Assembly: GCF_040712075.1 (NCBI RefSeq)
Contig: NZ_JBFCVL010000003.1
Span: forward strand, 1-64,000
Direction of reading: 5' to 3'
Length of the DNA stretch: 64,000 nt
Origin: Fodinicurvata sp. EGI_FJ10296
GTDB lineage: Bacteria > Pseudomonadota > Alphaproteobacteria > DSM-16000 > Inquilinaceae
Below the pieces are notes generated by a model. It made no database searches and was not told where the DNA came from. It worked only from the letters and a program-made list of their open reading frames with translations. Within the stretch, counting starts at the first letter, position 1, and every line of letters starts with the position of its first letter. Of the stretch, positions 45,237 through 54,083 are shown in pieces. Position numbers and translations under genes: made by a program.

Positions 45237-45893
45237 CTACCGCGCTGCTGATTCGTTCCGGCAGAATTGACTTCTGAGAGCAGATCCGCGTGCCACAGCA
45301 CGACCAGCCCGCCCGCCGATCCTGAGAACTGTTTCGATGCGGCGATGCAGAAAATCCCATGTCGGCGCGCGATCCGGGGTGGAGTCGTTCAACCAGTACA
45401 AAGTCGTCGTCCCGACGATTGCCGAAAGCAGGGCGCGTTTGGAGTAGTGATTGAAGTCGGTTGCCACGTCACCGGCTTCGCGCCAGAGGCGGTCGCTCGT
45501 GCGCCAAACCAGTCGCGCCGCCAACGGCCCGCGTCCGGGATGACTCAAAAGTCCCGCGCTCCGCTGCACAGCCTCGCGATGGGGCTCCATCGATTCAAGG
45601 CGCTTGCGGACGCCCATCGCGATCTTGTCTCGTGTGCGCGCTTCCGGGAAAGCCGAGTCCCCGCGCAGCGCCTCCAGCATATTCCTGTCGGCCCAATCGG
45701 CGAAATGGTCAAGGCCATCATCGGGCAATCGCCGGAACGCAAGATCAATATCGCCGATGTCGAGCCCGGCCTCACTGGCCCCCGCGGCAAAGGCATCACG
45801 GGTCCAGCCATCGAAAGGAATATGCGGCAACGCGGCTTCCAGGAGCCGGTCCTGAAGGTCGCGGCGTAAGTCGGCGCCGGTCGTATCGGTCAT
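45237..45893 (-). CDS. COQ9 family protein
   Basis: A 218-residue TetR-fold-like protein of the COQ9 family, which binds lipid and assists ubiquinone biosynthesis hydroxylases. Recognised from PHIPFDGWTRDAFAAGA near residue 24 and DFNHYSKRALLSAIVGTTTLYWLND near 146-170. COQ9 in bacteria is almost confined to alphaproteobacteria. Cytoplasmic; last helix should contact the membrane. Confidence 0.93.
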   Translation of the reverse strand: MTDTTGADLRRDLQDRLLEAALPHIPFDGWTRDAFAAGASEAGLDIGDIDLAFRRLPDDGLDHFADWADRNMLEALRGDSAFPEARTRDKIAMGVRKRLESMEPHREAVQRSAGLLSHPGRGPLAARLVWRTSDRLWREAGDVATDFNHYSKRALLSAIVGTTTLYWLNDSTPDRAPTWDFLHRRIETVLRIGGRAGRAVARGSALRSQFCRNESAAR

Positions 45894-45977
45894 ACAGCGT
45901 CCTCTCCCTATGCCCCGCCCCCTCTGCCCAACCGTCGCAAGCGGCGCAGATCCGTCACCCGGTGGCGTTGCGGCAAA

Positions 45978-46580
45978 TCACGACGTGCCCCGATCCCGAT
46001 GGGGCACGTTCAAAAGATGGTGCATTTCGGTATCGAATGCCAGCGATCGCATGTCGACCATCCGGTCGAGATACAAAATTCCGTCGAGGTGATCGACTTC
46101 ATGCTGCAGAATACGCGCCTCATAGCCATCCGCCTCGAACTGAACGGGCTGGCCGGCGCCGTCCTGCGCCTCCACCGCAACCCGCGGATACCGGGGGACC
46201 GAGCCGCGCAGGCCGGGAATGGAAAGACAGCCTTCGTACCCGCCATCGGTGAACGGATCCAGCGGCGTCAGCACCGGATTGATCAGCACGACCGGCACAC
46301 GCCCGCCTACCGCCCTTCGCCCCGCAGGCACCTGGCCCCCGACCAGATGGTGATAATCGCCGCTTGGCGCCCCGTCGTTGTCCGGCGGCAGCGTGACGAC
46401 GATCACCCGGAGCGATTCGTGGACCTGCGGCGCCGCCAACCCGACACCGCGCGCGTCGATCAGTGTTTCGACCATATCGTTCGCCAGTTTTTGAATGCCC
46501 GGAGCCATGGCATCCGCAACGGGCGATGCCGGATGGCGCAGAACGGGATGCCCCAATCGGGCAATTTTCAGAAGACTCAT
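45978..46580 (-). CDS. peptide deformylase
   Basis: A 200-residue metalloenzyme removing the N-formyl group from nascent proteins. Three signature motifs are intact: GVGLAAPQ (residue about 45), EGCLSIPG (about 115, metal Cys) and QHEVDHLDG (about 160, metal His pair and Glu). An insertion of roughly 15 residues (GDYHHLVGGQVPAGRRAVGG) lies between motifs 1 and 2 compared with the E. coli enzyme. Start at 46580 has GAGG upstream. Confidence 0.95.
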   Translation of the reverse strand: MSLLKIARLGHPVLRHPASPVADAMAPGIQKLANDMVETLIDARGVGLAAPQVHESLRVIVVTLPPDNDGAPSGDYHHLVGGQVPAGRRAVGGRVPVVLINPVLTPLDPFTDGGYEGCLSIPGLRGSVPRYPRVAVEAQDGAGQPVQFEADGYEARILQHEVDHLDGILYLDRMVDMRSLAFDTEMHHLLNVPHRDRGTS

Positions 46581-46804
46581 GCACAGCGCCTCGTTGCGGG
46601 GTCGACCTTTGCTCATCCTCATTTCGGCACAGTCCGGATGAGCGGCGCCTTGGGACTTGGCAAGACGGCCGACACGTGATACCACACCGCTTCCCTGCAG
46701 CCGATCGGGTTTGCAGACCATTTTTTTGATGCCGAGCCAGCCCGGTGGTTCTTTGATGCCGGGTTCGCTCGGTGGCTCGCGCCAGAAAGGAGTGACGTTT
46801 CGAC

Positions 46805-47008
46805 GTGCAAGTTCAGGTTCGTGACAACAATGTCGACCAGGCCCTTCGTGCGCTGAAGAAGAAGATGCAGCGCGAGGGCATTTTTCGCGAGATGAAGCTT
46901 CGTCGTAATTACGAGAAGCCGTCTGAGCGACGCGCCCGTGAAAAGGCGGAAGCCGTGCGCCGGACGCGCAAGCTTCTCCGCAAGAGGATGGAGCGTGAAG
47001 GCTATTAA
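46805..47008 (+). CDS. 30S ribosomal protein S21
   Basis: 67 residues, [20 protein letters not shown] at the start and a strongly basic C-terminus, nearly the alphaproteobacterial S21 consensus. Part of the small ribosomal subunit. GTG start with AAGGAG 12 bases upstream. The 224-base upstream gap should contain the promoter; a terminator follows at 47164. Confidence 0.97.
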   Translation: MQVQVRDNNVDQALRALKKKMQREGIFREMKLRRNYEKPSERRAREKAEAVRRTRKLLRKRMEREGY

Positions 47009-47163
47009 TCTGTCCTGACCGGGCACGATTCGGCTGGGTCAATGCTGTACGATCTCCTTTTTCGGACGCAGCGATCGCCCGAATATCAACTGTCTCTTGC
47101 CAATGCACCAGCCTGACGCAAGGCAAGGTCGGTTAATTCGGCGGTTCGGCTTTCGAATACGAC

Positions 47164-47192
47164 AAAAGCACCTCGGGTTCTGAGGTGCTTTT
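47164..47192 (+). terminator. intrinsic terminator downstream of rpsU
   Basis: AAAAGCACCTC (47164-47174) / GAGGTGCTTTT (47182-47192) is a perfect 11-bp stem with a 7-base loop; the arms themselves supply the A and T tracts, so it can act in both directions, on rpsU and on phaR. Confidence 0.9.
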
Positions 47193-47269
47193 CGTATTTT
47201 CAGGTATCAGCACCGGCTGTCTTGCCTCTGCTTTCCGGCCCCGACCTCACAGGGGATGACGCGCTCTGC

Positions 47270-48184
47270 TCAGGTGCGTCGCGTCCGGCTGTTGGATTTT
47301 GCCGGCCTGGGCTCGCCGGATTGAGCTTTTGCAGCCGACGATGCCTTTTTCCCGGAGCCCGCGCCGCCATCATGGCCGGAACCGGACTGCCCATCGCTGC
47401 CGGAACCCGAGTCGCCATCGGCGGGATTGGAACCGGCATCGGACATCGCCTTCCCCATCCGCCCCAACGCTTCCATCTGGCGCTGAAGTTCATCGAGGCG
47501 CCGATGCATGTCACTCAGGGAATCGGCACCGTCGGACGGGGTATCGGACTGAGATTCGGTAGCCCCGACGCCCTCGTTTTCAAGATTGCCGGTGCTGTGA
47601 TCCGTGTGCCCGGCGGCGCCCGTCTTACCGTCGTTGTCGTCCTGCTGCGGCTGTGCGGACCGCGATTGACCGGCTGTCGGAAAAGGACTGAACATCTTCA
47701 TGGCCTGCTCGAACATGGCCACATTCTGCCGACTGACGTCGTCGATCGCTCCAAAAGGAAACATGCCCGGCACTGAATTTTGCATATACTGGCGCATGCG
47801 CTCCTGGTTCTCGGAAAATGTCTCCAACGAATATTCCAGGTATTTCGGCACCATCCATTGCATGTTATTACCGTACAGACCAATGAGCTGCCTCAGAAAT
47901 CCGATCGGAAGCATATTTTGACCTGTTTTGCTTTCTTCCTCGACGATGATCTGGGTCAGGACCGCCCGTGTAATTTCTTCGCCGGTCTTTGCGTCATGGA
48001 CGACGAATTCCTGGCCTTCCTTGACCATTTGCGCCAGGTGCTCCAGCGTCACATAACTGCTCGTGGCCGTGTTATAGAGACGGCGATTGGCGTATTTCTT
48101 GATGCGGATCGGCGCCGAACCTTCGCTGCTCCCGGCGGCTTCGTCCGTCTGCGAGGAACTGGTGCCTGAACGGTTTATGGCCAT
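47270..48184 (-). CDS. polyhydroxyalkanoate synthesis repressor PhaR
   Basis: 304 residues. The N-terminal DNA-binding domain has IRIKKYANRRLYNTATSSYV (residues 25-44) and EFVVHDAKTGEEITRAVL, then the PHB-accumulation regulatory domain with LPIGFLRQLIGLYGNNMQ and MVPKYLEYSLETF. PhaR binds PHB granules and represses phasin and its own gene. The C-terminal 130 residues are Gly/Ser/Asp-rich and low complexity. Divergent from the phaC-like gene. Start at MAINRSGT. Confidence 0.95.
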   Translation of the reverse strand: MAINRSGTSSSQTDEAAGSSEGSAPIRIKKYANRRLYNTATSSYVTLEHLAQMVKEGQEFVVHDAKTGEEITRAVLTQIIVEEESKTGQNMLPIGFLRQLIGLYGNNMQWMVPKYLEYSLETFSENQERMRQYMQNSVPGMFPFGAIDDVSRQNVAMFEQAMKMFSPFPTAGQSRSAQPQQDDNDGKTGAAGHTDHSTGNLENEGVGATESQSDTPSDGADSLSDMHRRLDELQRQMEALGRMGKAMSDAGSNPADGDSGSGSDGQSGSGHDGGAGSGKKASSAAKAQSGEPRPAKSNSRTRRT

Positions 48185-48315
48185 GGATAATGCCTTTCCT
48201 GGACGCCCGTGCCGGTGGCCCGACGTTTCTCCGATTTTCAAAGTGTTACGCGTCGAGCCCTTGATGCGCAAGGTCCGCAGCGCCGTGCCTCCCCTCCAAC
48301 CCTGGTGTGTTCCCG

Positions 48316-48696
48316 ATGACGGCACCATCGAAGACGACCGGACCTCGACCCGCCGGCAGCCCGGCCGAGGACGATGCGGACGCGTTGGCCAAGACCTATC
48401 TGGACATCTGGCAGGACCAATGGGCACGCGCGCTGACCGATCCGGCCATGGCAATGGCAACGGCCAACGTGATGAAGGCGTTCGGTTCCGGTTTTTCCGG
48501 CCCGGTCCGGCGCGATGAGGCGGATCGGGCCCCGACCGCTGCCGCTCCATCTGATGATCCCGACCCAGATGTGGACGGCAGCCCTGATCGCCCAGGGGCT
48601 GGCCCCGGGACCAGCTCCGGCGACGACCGGCCCGACCAACGGCGAAACGGGCTCCTCGGTGACACCGGCAGCGATGACGGCAGCTCTGGGACGTGA
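48316..48696 (+). CDS. short ORF at the head of the phaC-like gene, possibly its displaced N-terminus
   Basis: 126 residues. The first 60 (DALAKTYLDIWQDQWARAL and ATANVMKAFGSGF) look like a real helical protein segment; after about residue 65 it becomes Asp/Pro/Gly-rich, as expected for an out-of-frame reading. It overlaps the phaC-like ORF by 182 bases in another frame. A one-base change near 48488-48512 would join the two into one 477-residue protein. Either a separate overlapping gene or a frameshift. Confidence 0.5.
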   Translation: MTAPSKTTGPRPAGSPAEDDADALAKTYLDIWQDQWARALTDPAMAMATANVMKAFGSGFSGPVRRDEADRAPTAAAPSDDPDPDVDGSPDRPGAGPGTSSGDDRPDQRRNGLLGDTGSDDGSSGT

Positions 48697-49750
48697 AATC
48701 GATCGACGTGCCGCGCGTTATCTTGAGGGGCTGAAACGGTATCGCAATCACCCTTATCAGCGTGATATCGCCGATCCGCCCGCAATCTGGTCGGAGGGGG
48801 CAAGCCGGCTGCTCGATCACGGCGCCCGACACGAGGATAGCGGCGACACGGGCGACGGGGTTCCGGCGCCCGATCGGTCCGTCCTCGTCGTGCCGAGCCT
48901 GATCAACCGGGGCTATATCCTCGACCTGTCGAGGGAAAACAGCCTGATGCAGTGGCTTGTCAGCCGGGGATTCCGGCCTCTGCGCCTGGAATGGGGCGCG
49001 CCCGGACCATTGGAAGAGACCTACGCCCTGACCGACGCCGTCGCCGGGCGACTGGAAAGGGCAACTCTGGCCGCAACCGATTTTGCCGGCAAACCGGTCC
49101 CCGTCGTCGGCTATTGCATGGGCGGCACGCTCGTCGCCGCCCTCGCCCACCGCCGCCCCGATCTGGTCGGGGCCGCGGCCTTTCTGGCCGCACCTTGGGA
49201 CTTCCACACCGAGGGGGCCAAATCCGCCTCTCTTTTCAGCATGGGCATGCAAGCGTTCGGGCCATGGTTCGAAAACGGGTTGCCGGTTCCCGTAGACCTG
49301 CTTCAGGCCATGTTCACGATGATCGATCCGCTGGTGGCTCTGCGAAAATATTCCGCCTTCGCGGAGACACCGCAAGAGAGTCCCCGCGCACGCGCCTTCG
49401 TGGCGCTGGAAGACTGGCTGAACGATGGTATCGATCTCCCCGGCCGGATTGGCCGGGCCTGCTTCGAAGGATGGTACGGCCGGAATGAACCGCAACGCGG
49501 GACCTGGATGATCGCCGGCGCGCCCGTCATACCGGGTGAGATACAGCTGCCGTCCCTTCACCTCGTCGCTGACCGCGATCGCATCGTGCCGCCGGCCTCG
49601 GCGCTGGCGCTGGCGAACGCCATACCCGGCAGCGAGACCCGCCGGGTCGGCCTGGGCCATATCGGCATGGTCGCCGGTCGATCCGCTCCTGCAGCGGTCT
49701 GGCCCCTGCTTGGCGACTGGCTTTCCGAGCAAATCGGCCGGCGGGTGTGA
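48515..49750 (+). CDS. PhaC-like polyhydroxyalkanoate synthase / alpha-beta hydrolase
   Basis: 411 residues, shorter than class I PhaC (about 600) but with its core: modified lipase box GYCMGG with Cys201 as nucleophile, general Asp in LVADRDRIVPP near 360, His in GLGHIGM near 387. It would polymerise 3-hydroxyacyl-CoA into PHB. The N-terminal start is doubtful because of the overlapping frame at 48316-48696; the phrase GPRPLPLHL near residue 5 seems genuine coding sequence. phaA and phaB follow on the same strand. Confidence 0.85.
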   Translation: MRRIGPRPLPLHLMIPTQMWTAALIAQGLAPGPAPATTGPTNGETGSSVTPAAMTAALGREIDRRAARYLEGLKRYRNHPYQRDIADPPAIWSEGASRLLDHGARHEDSGDTGDGVPAPDRSVLVVPSLINRGYILDLSRENSLMQWLVSRGFRPLRLEWGAPGPLEETYALTDAVAGRLERATLAATDFAGKPVPVVGYCMGGTLVAALAHRRPDLVGAAAFLAAPWDFHTEGAKSASLFSMGMQAFGPWFENGLPVPVDLLQAMFTMIDPLVALRKYSAFAETPQESPRARAFVALEDWLNDGIDLPGRIGRACFEGWYGRNEPQRGTWMIAGAPVIPGEIQLPSLHLVADRDRIVPPASALALANAIPGSETRRVGLGHIGMVAGRSAPAAVWPLLGDWLSEQIGRRV

Positions 49751-49953
49751 GTCCGACGGTTGCACCGCTTGGCTGCGGTGCCTATCGTTAGAGCAAGATC
49801 GTTCGCCATCCGACCGGCCGCCCGCCTGAAGACCGACATGCCGGACTGTCGGGCCGACGGATGGTGAATGAACCGACAATGCGGAATGGCCGTCCCGGGA
49901 GGATCCTCAGGGGCGGCAACAATCAGGTTCTTTCGGAACCTTGGGAGTGGACA
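49751..49953. other. phaC-phaA intergenic region with hairpin
   Basis: 203 bases. GCACCGC (49762-49768)/GCGGTGC (49775-49781) forms a 7-bp hairpin 12 bases after the phaC stop without a U tract. The phaA ribosome-binding site GGGAG is at 49944-49948. No gene. Confidence 0.4.
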
Positions 49954-51126
49954 ATGACCAATGTGGTAATCGCCAGCGCCGCCAGAACGGCTATCGGGAC
50001 CTTCAACGGCGCCCTGTCATCCGTGCCCGCCCACGACCTCGGCGCGACGGCGATTTCCGCCGCGCTGGAGCGCGCCGGTGTCGACAGCAGCGACGTCGAC
50101 GAAGTCGTCCTCGGCCAGATCCTGACCACGGCCGCCGGCCAGAACCCCGCCCGTCAGGCCGCTGTCGCCGCCGGGGTGCCGATGGACAAGACGGCCTATT
50201 GCATCAATCAGGTCTGCGGATCCGGCCTCCGAACGATCGCCCTCGCCGCGCAGGGGATCATGGCCGGCGACGCCAGGATCGTGGTTGCCGGCGGGCAGGA
50301 GAATATGAGCCTTTCGCCGCACGCCATGCATCTGCGCGCGCCCACCAAAATGGGCGATGCCAAGATGGTTGATACGATGATCAAGGACGGCCTGTGGGAT
50401 GCCTTCAACGGCTATCACATGGGCAACACGGCCGAGAACATCGCCCGGAAATGGCAGATCACGCGCGAAGATCAGGACGCGTTTGCGGCCGCGTCGCAAC
50501 AGAAAGCCGGCCGCGCGATCAAGGAAGGGCGGTTCAGGGACGAGATCGTCCCCTATACCGTCAAATCGCGCAAAGGCGACATCGTCGTCGATACCGACGA
50601 ACATCCCAAGGCCGACACGACCGCCGAAGGGCTGGCCAAATTGCGGCCGGCCTTCAGCAAGGACGGTTCCGTCACCGCCGGTAACGCGTCGGGAATAAAC
50701 GACGGCGCCGCAGCCATGGTGGTCATGGGCGAAGACGAAGCCAGCCGGCGCGGCATCAAGCCGGTCGCCCGGATTGCGTCCTGGGCGACCTGCGGCGTCG
50801 ATCCGGCCATCATGGGCAGCGGTCCGATTCCGGCATCGCGAAAGGCCCTGGAAAAGGCCGGGTGGAGCGTCGACGATCTCGACCTGATCGAAGCCAACGA
50901 AGCCTTCGCCGCACAGGCGATCGCGGTCAACCGCGACATGGGCTGGGATCCGGACCGGGTGAACGTCAACGGCGGCGCAATCGCCATTGGCCACCCGATC
51001 GGCGCTTCCGGTGCCCGGGTCCTGACCACCCTGCTGCACGAGATGGTTCGGCGCGACGCCAGAAAGGGGCTGGCGACGCTGTGCATCGGCGGCGGCATGG
51101 GGATCGCGCTTTGCGTCGAGCGCTGA
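49954..51126 (+). CDS. acetyl-CoA acetyltransferase (beta-ketothiolase) PhaA
   Basis: A 390-residue thiolase condensing two acetyl-CoA to acetoacetyl-CoA, first step of PHB synthesis. Acyl-Cys88 in NQVCGSGLR, His in the [10 protein letters not shown] segment near 348, and second Cys in [11 protein letters not shown] near 378. Start ATG 49954 follows GGGAG at 7 bases. Confidence 0.97.
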   Translation: MTNVVIASAARTAIGTFNGALSSVPAHDLGATAISAALERAGVDSSDVDEVVLGQILTTAAGQNPARQAAVAAGVPMDKTAYCINQVCGSGLRTIALAAQGIMAGDARIVVAGGQENMSLSPHAMHLRAPTKMGDAKMVDTMIKDGLWDAFNGYHMGNTAENIARKWQITREDQDAFAAASQQKAGRAIKEGRFRDEIVPYTVKSRKGDIVVDTDEHPKADTTAEGLAKLRPAFSKDGSVTAGNASGINDGAAAMVVMGEDEASRRGIKPVARIASWATCGVDPAIMGSGPIPASRKALEKAGWSVDDLDLIEANEAFAAQAIAVNRDMGWDPDRVNVNGGAIAIGHPIGASGARVLTTLLHEMVRRDARKGLATLCIGGGMGIALCVER

Positions 51127-51217
51127 TATCCGCAATTGCGGGCGGCGACCATAGCGGCATCAACACGAACGGCCGGGCGACTACGGTACGCCCGGCCCAT
51201 CCGGGAGGAATAGTCAC

Positions 51218-51940
51218 ATGGCAAGAGTAGCACTGGTTACGGGCGGGACCCGCGGCATCGGCGAGACGATCTGCACCACGTTGAAAGACGCCGGTTACAC
51301 GGTTGTCGCCAACTACGGCGGAAACGACGAGCGGGCCAAGGCCTTTACCGAGCGCACCGGCATCCGCTCCGTCAAATTCGACGTCTCGGACTTCGACGCC
51401 TGCCAGGCTGCCGTTGGCGCCATCGAGAAGGAATTCGGCCCGATCGATGTTCTGGTCAACAACGCCGGTATCACGCGCGACGCAACGATCCACAAGATGA
51501 CTTACGAACAGTGGAAGGAGGTCATCGACACCAATCTCGGCAGTTGCTTCAACATGTGCCGGGCCGTGATCGACAATATGCGTGAACGCCGCTTCGGCCG
51601 GATCGTCAATGTCGGCTCGATCAACGGACAGGCGGGACAGTACGGCCAGGTCAACTACGCCGCCGCGAAATCCGGCATCCACGGCTTTACCAAGGCATTG
51701 GCGCAGGAAGGCGCGTCACGCGGGATCACCGTCAACGCGATCGCGCCGGGCTATATCAACACCGACATGGTTCGCGCCGTGCCCGATAACGTGCTTGAGA
51801 AAATCAAGGCCCGGATTCCGGTCGGCCGGCTGGGCGAAGCCAGCGAAATCGCGCGCGGCGTCCTGTTCCTGGTCGGCGACGATGCCGGCTTCGTTACCGG
51901 GTCGACGCTAAGCATCAATGGCGGCCAGCATATGTATTGA
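51218..51940 (+). CDS. acetoacetyl-CoA reductase PhaB
   Basis: A 240-residue short-chain dehydrogenase reducing acetoacetyl-CoA to (R)-3-hydroxybutyryl-CoA with NADPH. TGGTRGIG at residues 8-15, NNAG, Ser in VGSINGQ, YxxxK as NYAAAKSG (Tyr and Lys near 147-151), then SING GQHMY end typical of PhaB. 91 bases after phaA with AGGA ribosome-binding site. Confidence 0.97.
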   Translation: MARVALVTGGTRGIGETICTTLKDAGYTVVANYGGNDERAKAFTERTGIRSVKFDVSDFDACQAAVGAIEKEFGPIDVLVNNAGITRDATIHKMTYEQWKEVIDTNLGSCFNMCRAVIDNMRERRFGRIVNVGSINGQAGQYGQVNYAAAKSGIHGFTKALAQEGASRGITVNAIAPGYINTDMVRAVPDNVLEKIKARIPVGRLGEASEIARGVLFLVGDDAGFVTGSTLSINGGQHMY

Positions 51941-52015
51941 TCGGTTCGCCAGCGGCGGGCACACTCGACCGCACGTTGCGGACAAGCAACAGCGACATCG
52001 AGGAGCCCGCCGCCC

Positions 52016-52750
52016 ATGTCTCCATCCATGCCCACATCTCTGCCCCGGGCCGACTACAAGCTTTTCATTGCCAACAAGAACTATTCCTCGTGGTCGCTCA
52101 GGCCATGGGTGCTGATGCGCACGCTTGGCATTACCTTTGCCGAGCACCTGACGCCTTTCACCGGCGCCACGAACCGGGAAACGTTTCAATCGTTTTCTCC
52201 AAACGCCATGGTGCCGTGCCTGCATGACGGCGATCTGCGCCTATGGGAATCACTGGCTATCATCGAATATCTGGCCGAACGGCACGAGGGTGTCTGGCCG
52301 TCGGACCCGACCGCCAGGGCCTGGGCCCGATGCGCATCGGCCGAAATGCATGCCGGTTTTGCCGCTCTGCGCGATCAATGCACCATGACCTGCGGACAAC
52401 GCGTTCGCCTGCACGAGGTCATGCCGGCTCTATCGAGAGATCTGGAACGACTGGACTCGTTGTGGCGTGAAGGGATGGAGACCTTCGGCGGTCCGTTCCT
52501 GGCCGGCAACGCGTTTACGGCCGTTGACGCGATGTTTGCGCCCGTCGCATTCCGGGTACAGTCCTATGGCGACACGCCGGGGTTTTCACTGAGTCCCACC
52601 GTCACCGCCTATGTCGATCGGCTGCTCGCCCTTGATGCGATGCGGGAGTGGTACGACGCCGCGCTGGCGGAGCCGTGGCGCGAACCGGCTCACGAAGCCG
52701 ACGTCGCACGGGTTGGGTCCGTCACCGGGGATCTCCGAACGCCTGTCTGA
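52016..52750 (+). CDS. glutathione S-transferase family protein
   Basis: A 244-residue cytosolic GST. N-terminal thioredoxin-like half with ANKNYSSWSLRPWVLM (Ser likely binding glutathione) and the AMVPCLHDGDLRLWESLAII segment (cis-Pro and Glu-Ser), then a helical C-terminal half. 76 bases downstream of phaB on the same strand but probably unrelated to PHB. Substrate unknown. Confidence 0.92.
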   Translation: MSPSMPTSLPRADYKLFIANKNYSSWSLRPWVLMRTLGITFAEHLTPFTGATNRETFQSFSPNAMVPCLHDGDLRLWESLAIIEYLAERHEGVWPSDPTARAWARCASAEMHAGFAALRDQCTMTCGQRVRLHEVMPALSRDLERLDSLWREGMETFGGPFLAGNAFTAVDAMFAPVAFRVQSYGDTPGFSLSPTVTAYVDRLLALDAMREWYDAALAEPWREPAHEADVARVGSVTGDLRTPV

Positions 52751-52752
52751 TG

Positions 52753-53118
52753 CTATAGCCATAGCCAGTACGCTGCCTGGAAAACGACCAGCCCGGCAAC
52801 GATCGCGACCGCTTGCCGCTGGGTGATGACGGCGATGGCGAAGCTGGCCGCAACACCGCAAAGACCCGGCACAAATGGTGTCGCCAGCAGATCGGCGGCC
52901 AACAGGTCTACGGTGGGCGGGAGTCCCGCTGCCGACAACAGATTGGACCCGACGATGCCGCCGATGACCGCATATGAGGCATAGTCAAAGAACCGGAGCC
53001 AGGCTGTGTCGGACGAGGCATATCGCAGTTGCGGGACCAGCGCGGGCAGAACGCGATAAGTGAATGTGACCAGGGCGCTGCCGGCCAGTACGAGCCAAAC
53101 GGCGGCATCACCGGTCAC
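52753..53118 (-). CDS. AzlD family branched-chain amino acid export subunit
   Basis: A 121-residue protein with four membrane segments, including TYRVLPALVP near residue 20, typical of AzlD/YgaH. Works with AzlC to export branched-chain amino acids. Start overlaps the azlC stop by 4 bases. Confidence 0.9.
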   Translation of the reverse strand: MTGDAAVWLVLAGSALVTFTYRVLPALVPQLRYASSDTAWLRFFDYASYAVIGGIVGSNLLSAAGLPPTVDLLAADLLATPFVPGLCGVAASFAIAVITQRQAVAIVAGLVVFQAAYWLWL

Positions 53119-53867
53119 GATGCCTGCTTTCCCGATCCGGCGTCAGCGCCCCCTGATGGGCGGTCTGCCAGGACAAAGGTCGATCCGATCAGCCCGGCGG
53201 CGCCGATCAGCCCGAAACCGGGTGCGGCAGCTTCGATCGCGGGCGTCAGCAGCGCGCCGCAGCCGCCGGCGATCACGAAACGGAAACGGGGCCATGCGCG
53301 GGCCAGAAAGGTCACGAAATAGACCGGCAAAAGCATGGCCAGCAGTAACTCGATGGCTGGCGGCATCTCGGAAACGCCGGTATGCCCGATGACGGTTCCC
53401 AGCGCCGCAGCCGACAGGCTGCAAATACAGACGCCAAGATAGTAGGCAAACGGGAAGAACACCGGCCCGCTGTTGATCCTGGAATAGGTCACGGCGAAGG
53501 TGCTGGCCGTCAGCATCGACAGGCCGCCGACCAACGGCGTAAACCGGACCATTCCGAGACGCGGTGTCAGAGACGCCGCCATCAGGAAGAAGCGGGCATT
53601 TATGATTGCCACGGTCGCGATCACCGTCACCGTTGCACCGCTCGCGATCATGTCGATGGCCGCGATCTGGGCGGGGGCGGCGAATACAGCGACCGTCATG
53701 AACACGCCTTGCGCCGTTGACAGCCCGGCGGCATGCCCCGCCGCCCCGATCGCCGTATACATGGCCAGAAAGGTCAGCGCGACGGGCCAGGCGTCGCGAA
53801 GGCCGCGAGCGAACATCTGCCGCCGGACACGTATCTGCCGGGCGCTGAGGGATAACGGCCTGGGCAT
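53115..53867 (-). CDS. AzlC family branched-chain amino acid exporter
   Basis: A 250-residue membrane protein with about seven segments. ARGLRDAWPVALTFLAMYTAIG near residues 20-41 and LPVYFVTFLARAWPRFRFVI toward the C-terminus fit AzlC/YgaZ. Start at MPRPLSLS with AGGCGG upstream. Confidence 0.92.
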   Translation of the reverse strand: MPRPLSLSARQIRVRRQMFARGLRDAWPVALTFLAMYTAIGAAGHAAGLSTAQGVFMTVAVFAAPAQIAAIDMIASGATVTVIATVAIINARFFLMAASLTPRLGMVRFTPLVGGLSMLTASTFAVTYSRINSGPVFFPFAYYLGVCICSLSAAALGTVIGHTGVSEMPPAIELLLAMLLPVYFVTFLARAWPRFRFVIAGGCGALLTPAIEAAAPGFGLIGAAGLIGSTFVLADRPSGGADAGSGKQAS

Positions 53868-54083
53868 GGAATTCCGCCTGGCGAAATCGGCGTGACGAGG
53901 ATGAAAGTCGGGAATTATGGCCGACATTAGACCGCTTTCGGCTCCGGTATGGCAATGACAATTCCCAAGCTCTGCGAAATCCCTGGGCCGGACACCTGAA
54001 AGCGCGGTTATCGTTTGCGTTATACAATACGAGATCATATGTTAGGAATTAATCGAAAAAGTTGTTGCGAGGGAGACTTACGG

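Noticed and set aside
46581-46804. Imperfect hairpin upstream of rpsU as a riboswitch
   Set aside because: Stem has mismatches and there is no conserved motif known for S21 control.
48185-49879. Upstream extension of the phaR frame to about 870 codons
   Set aside because: It runs antisense through the PhaC-like gene; phaR starts at 48184 with its known N-terminus.
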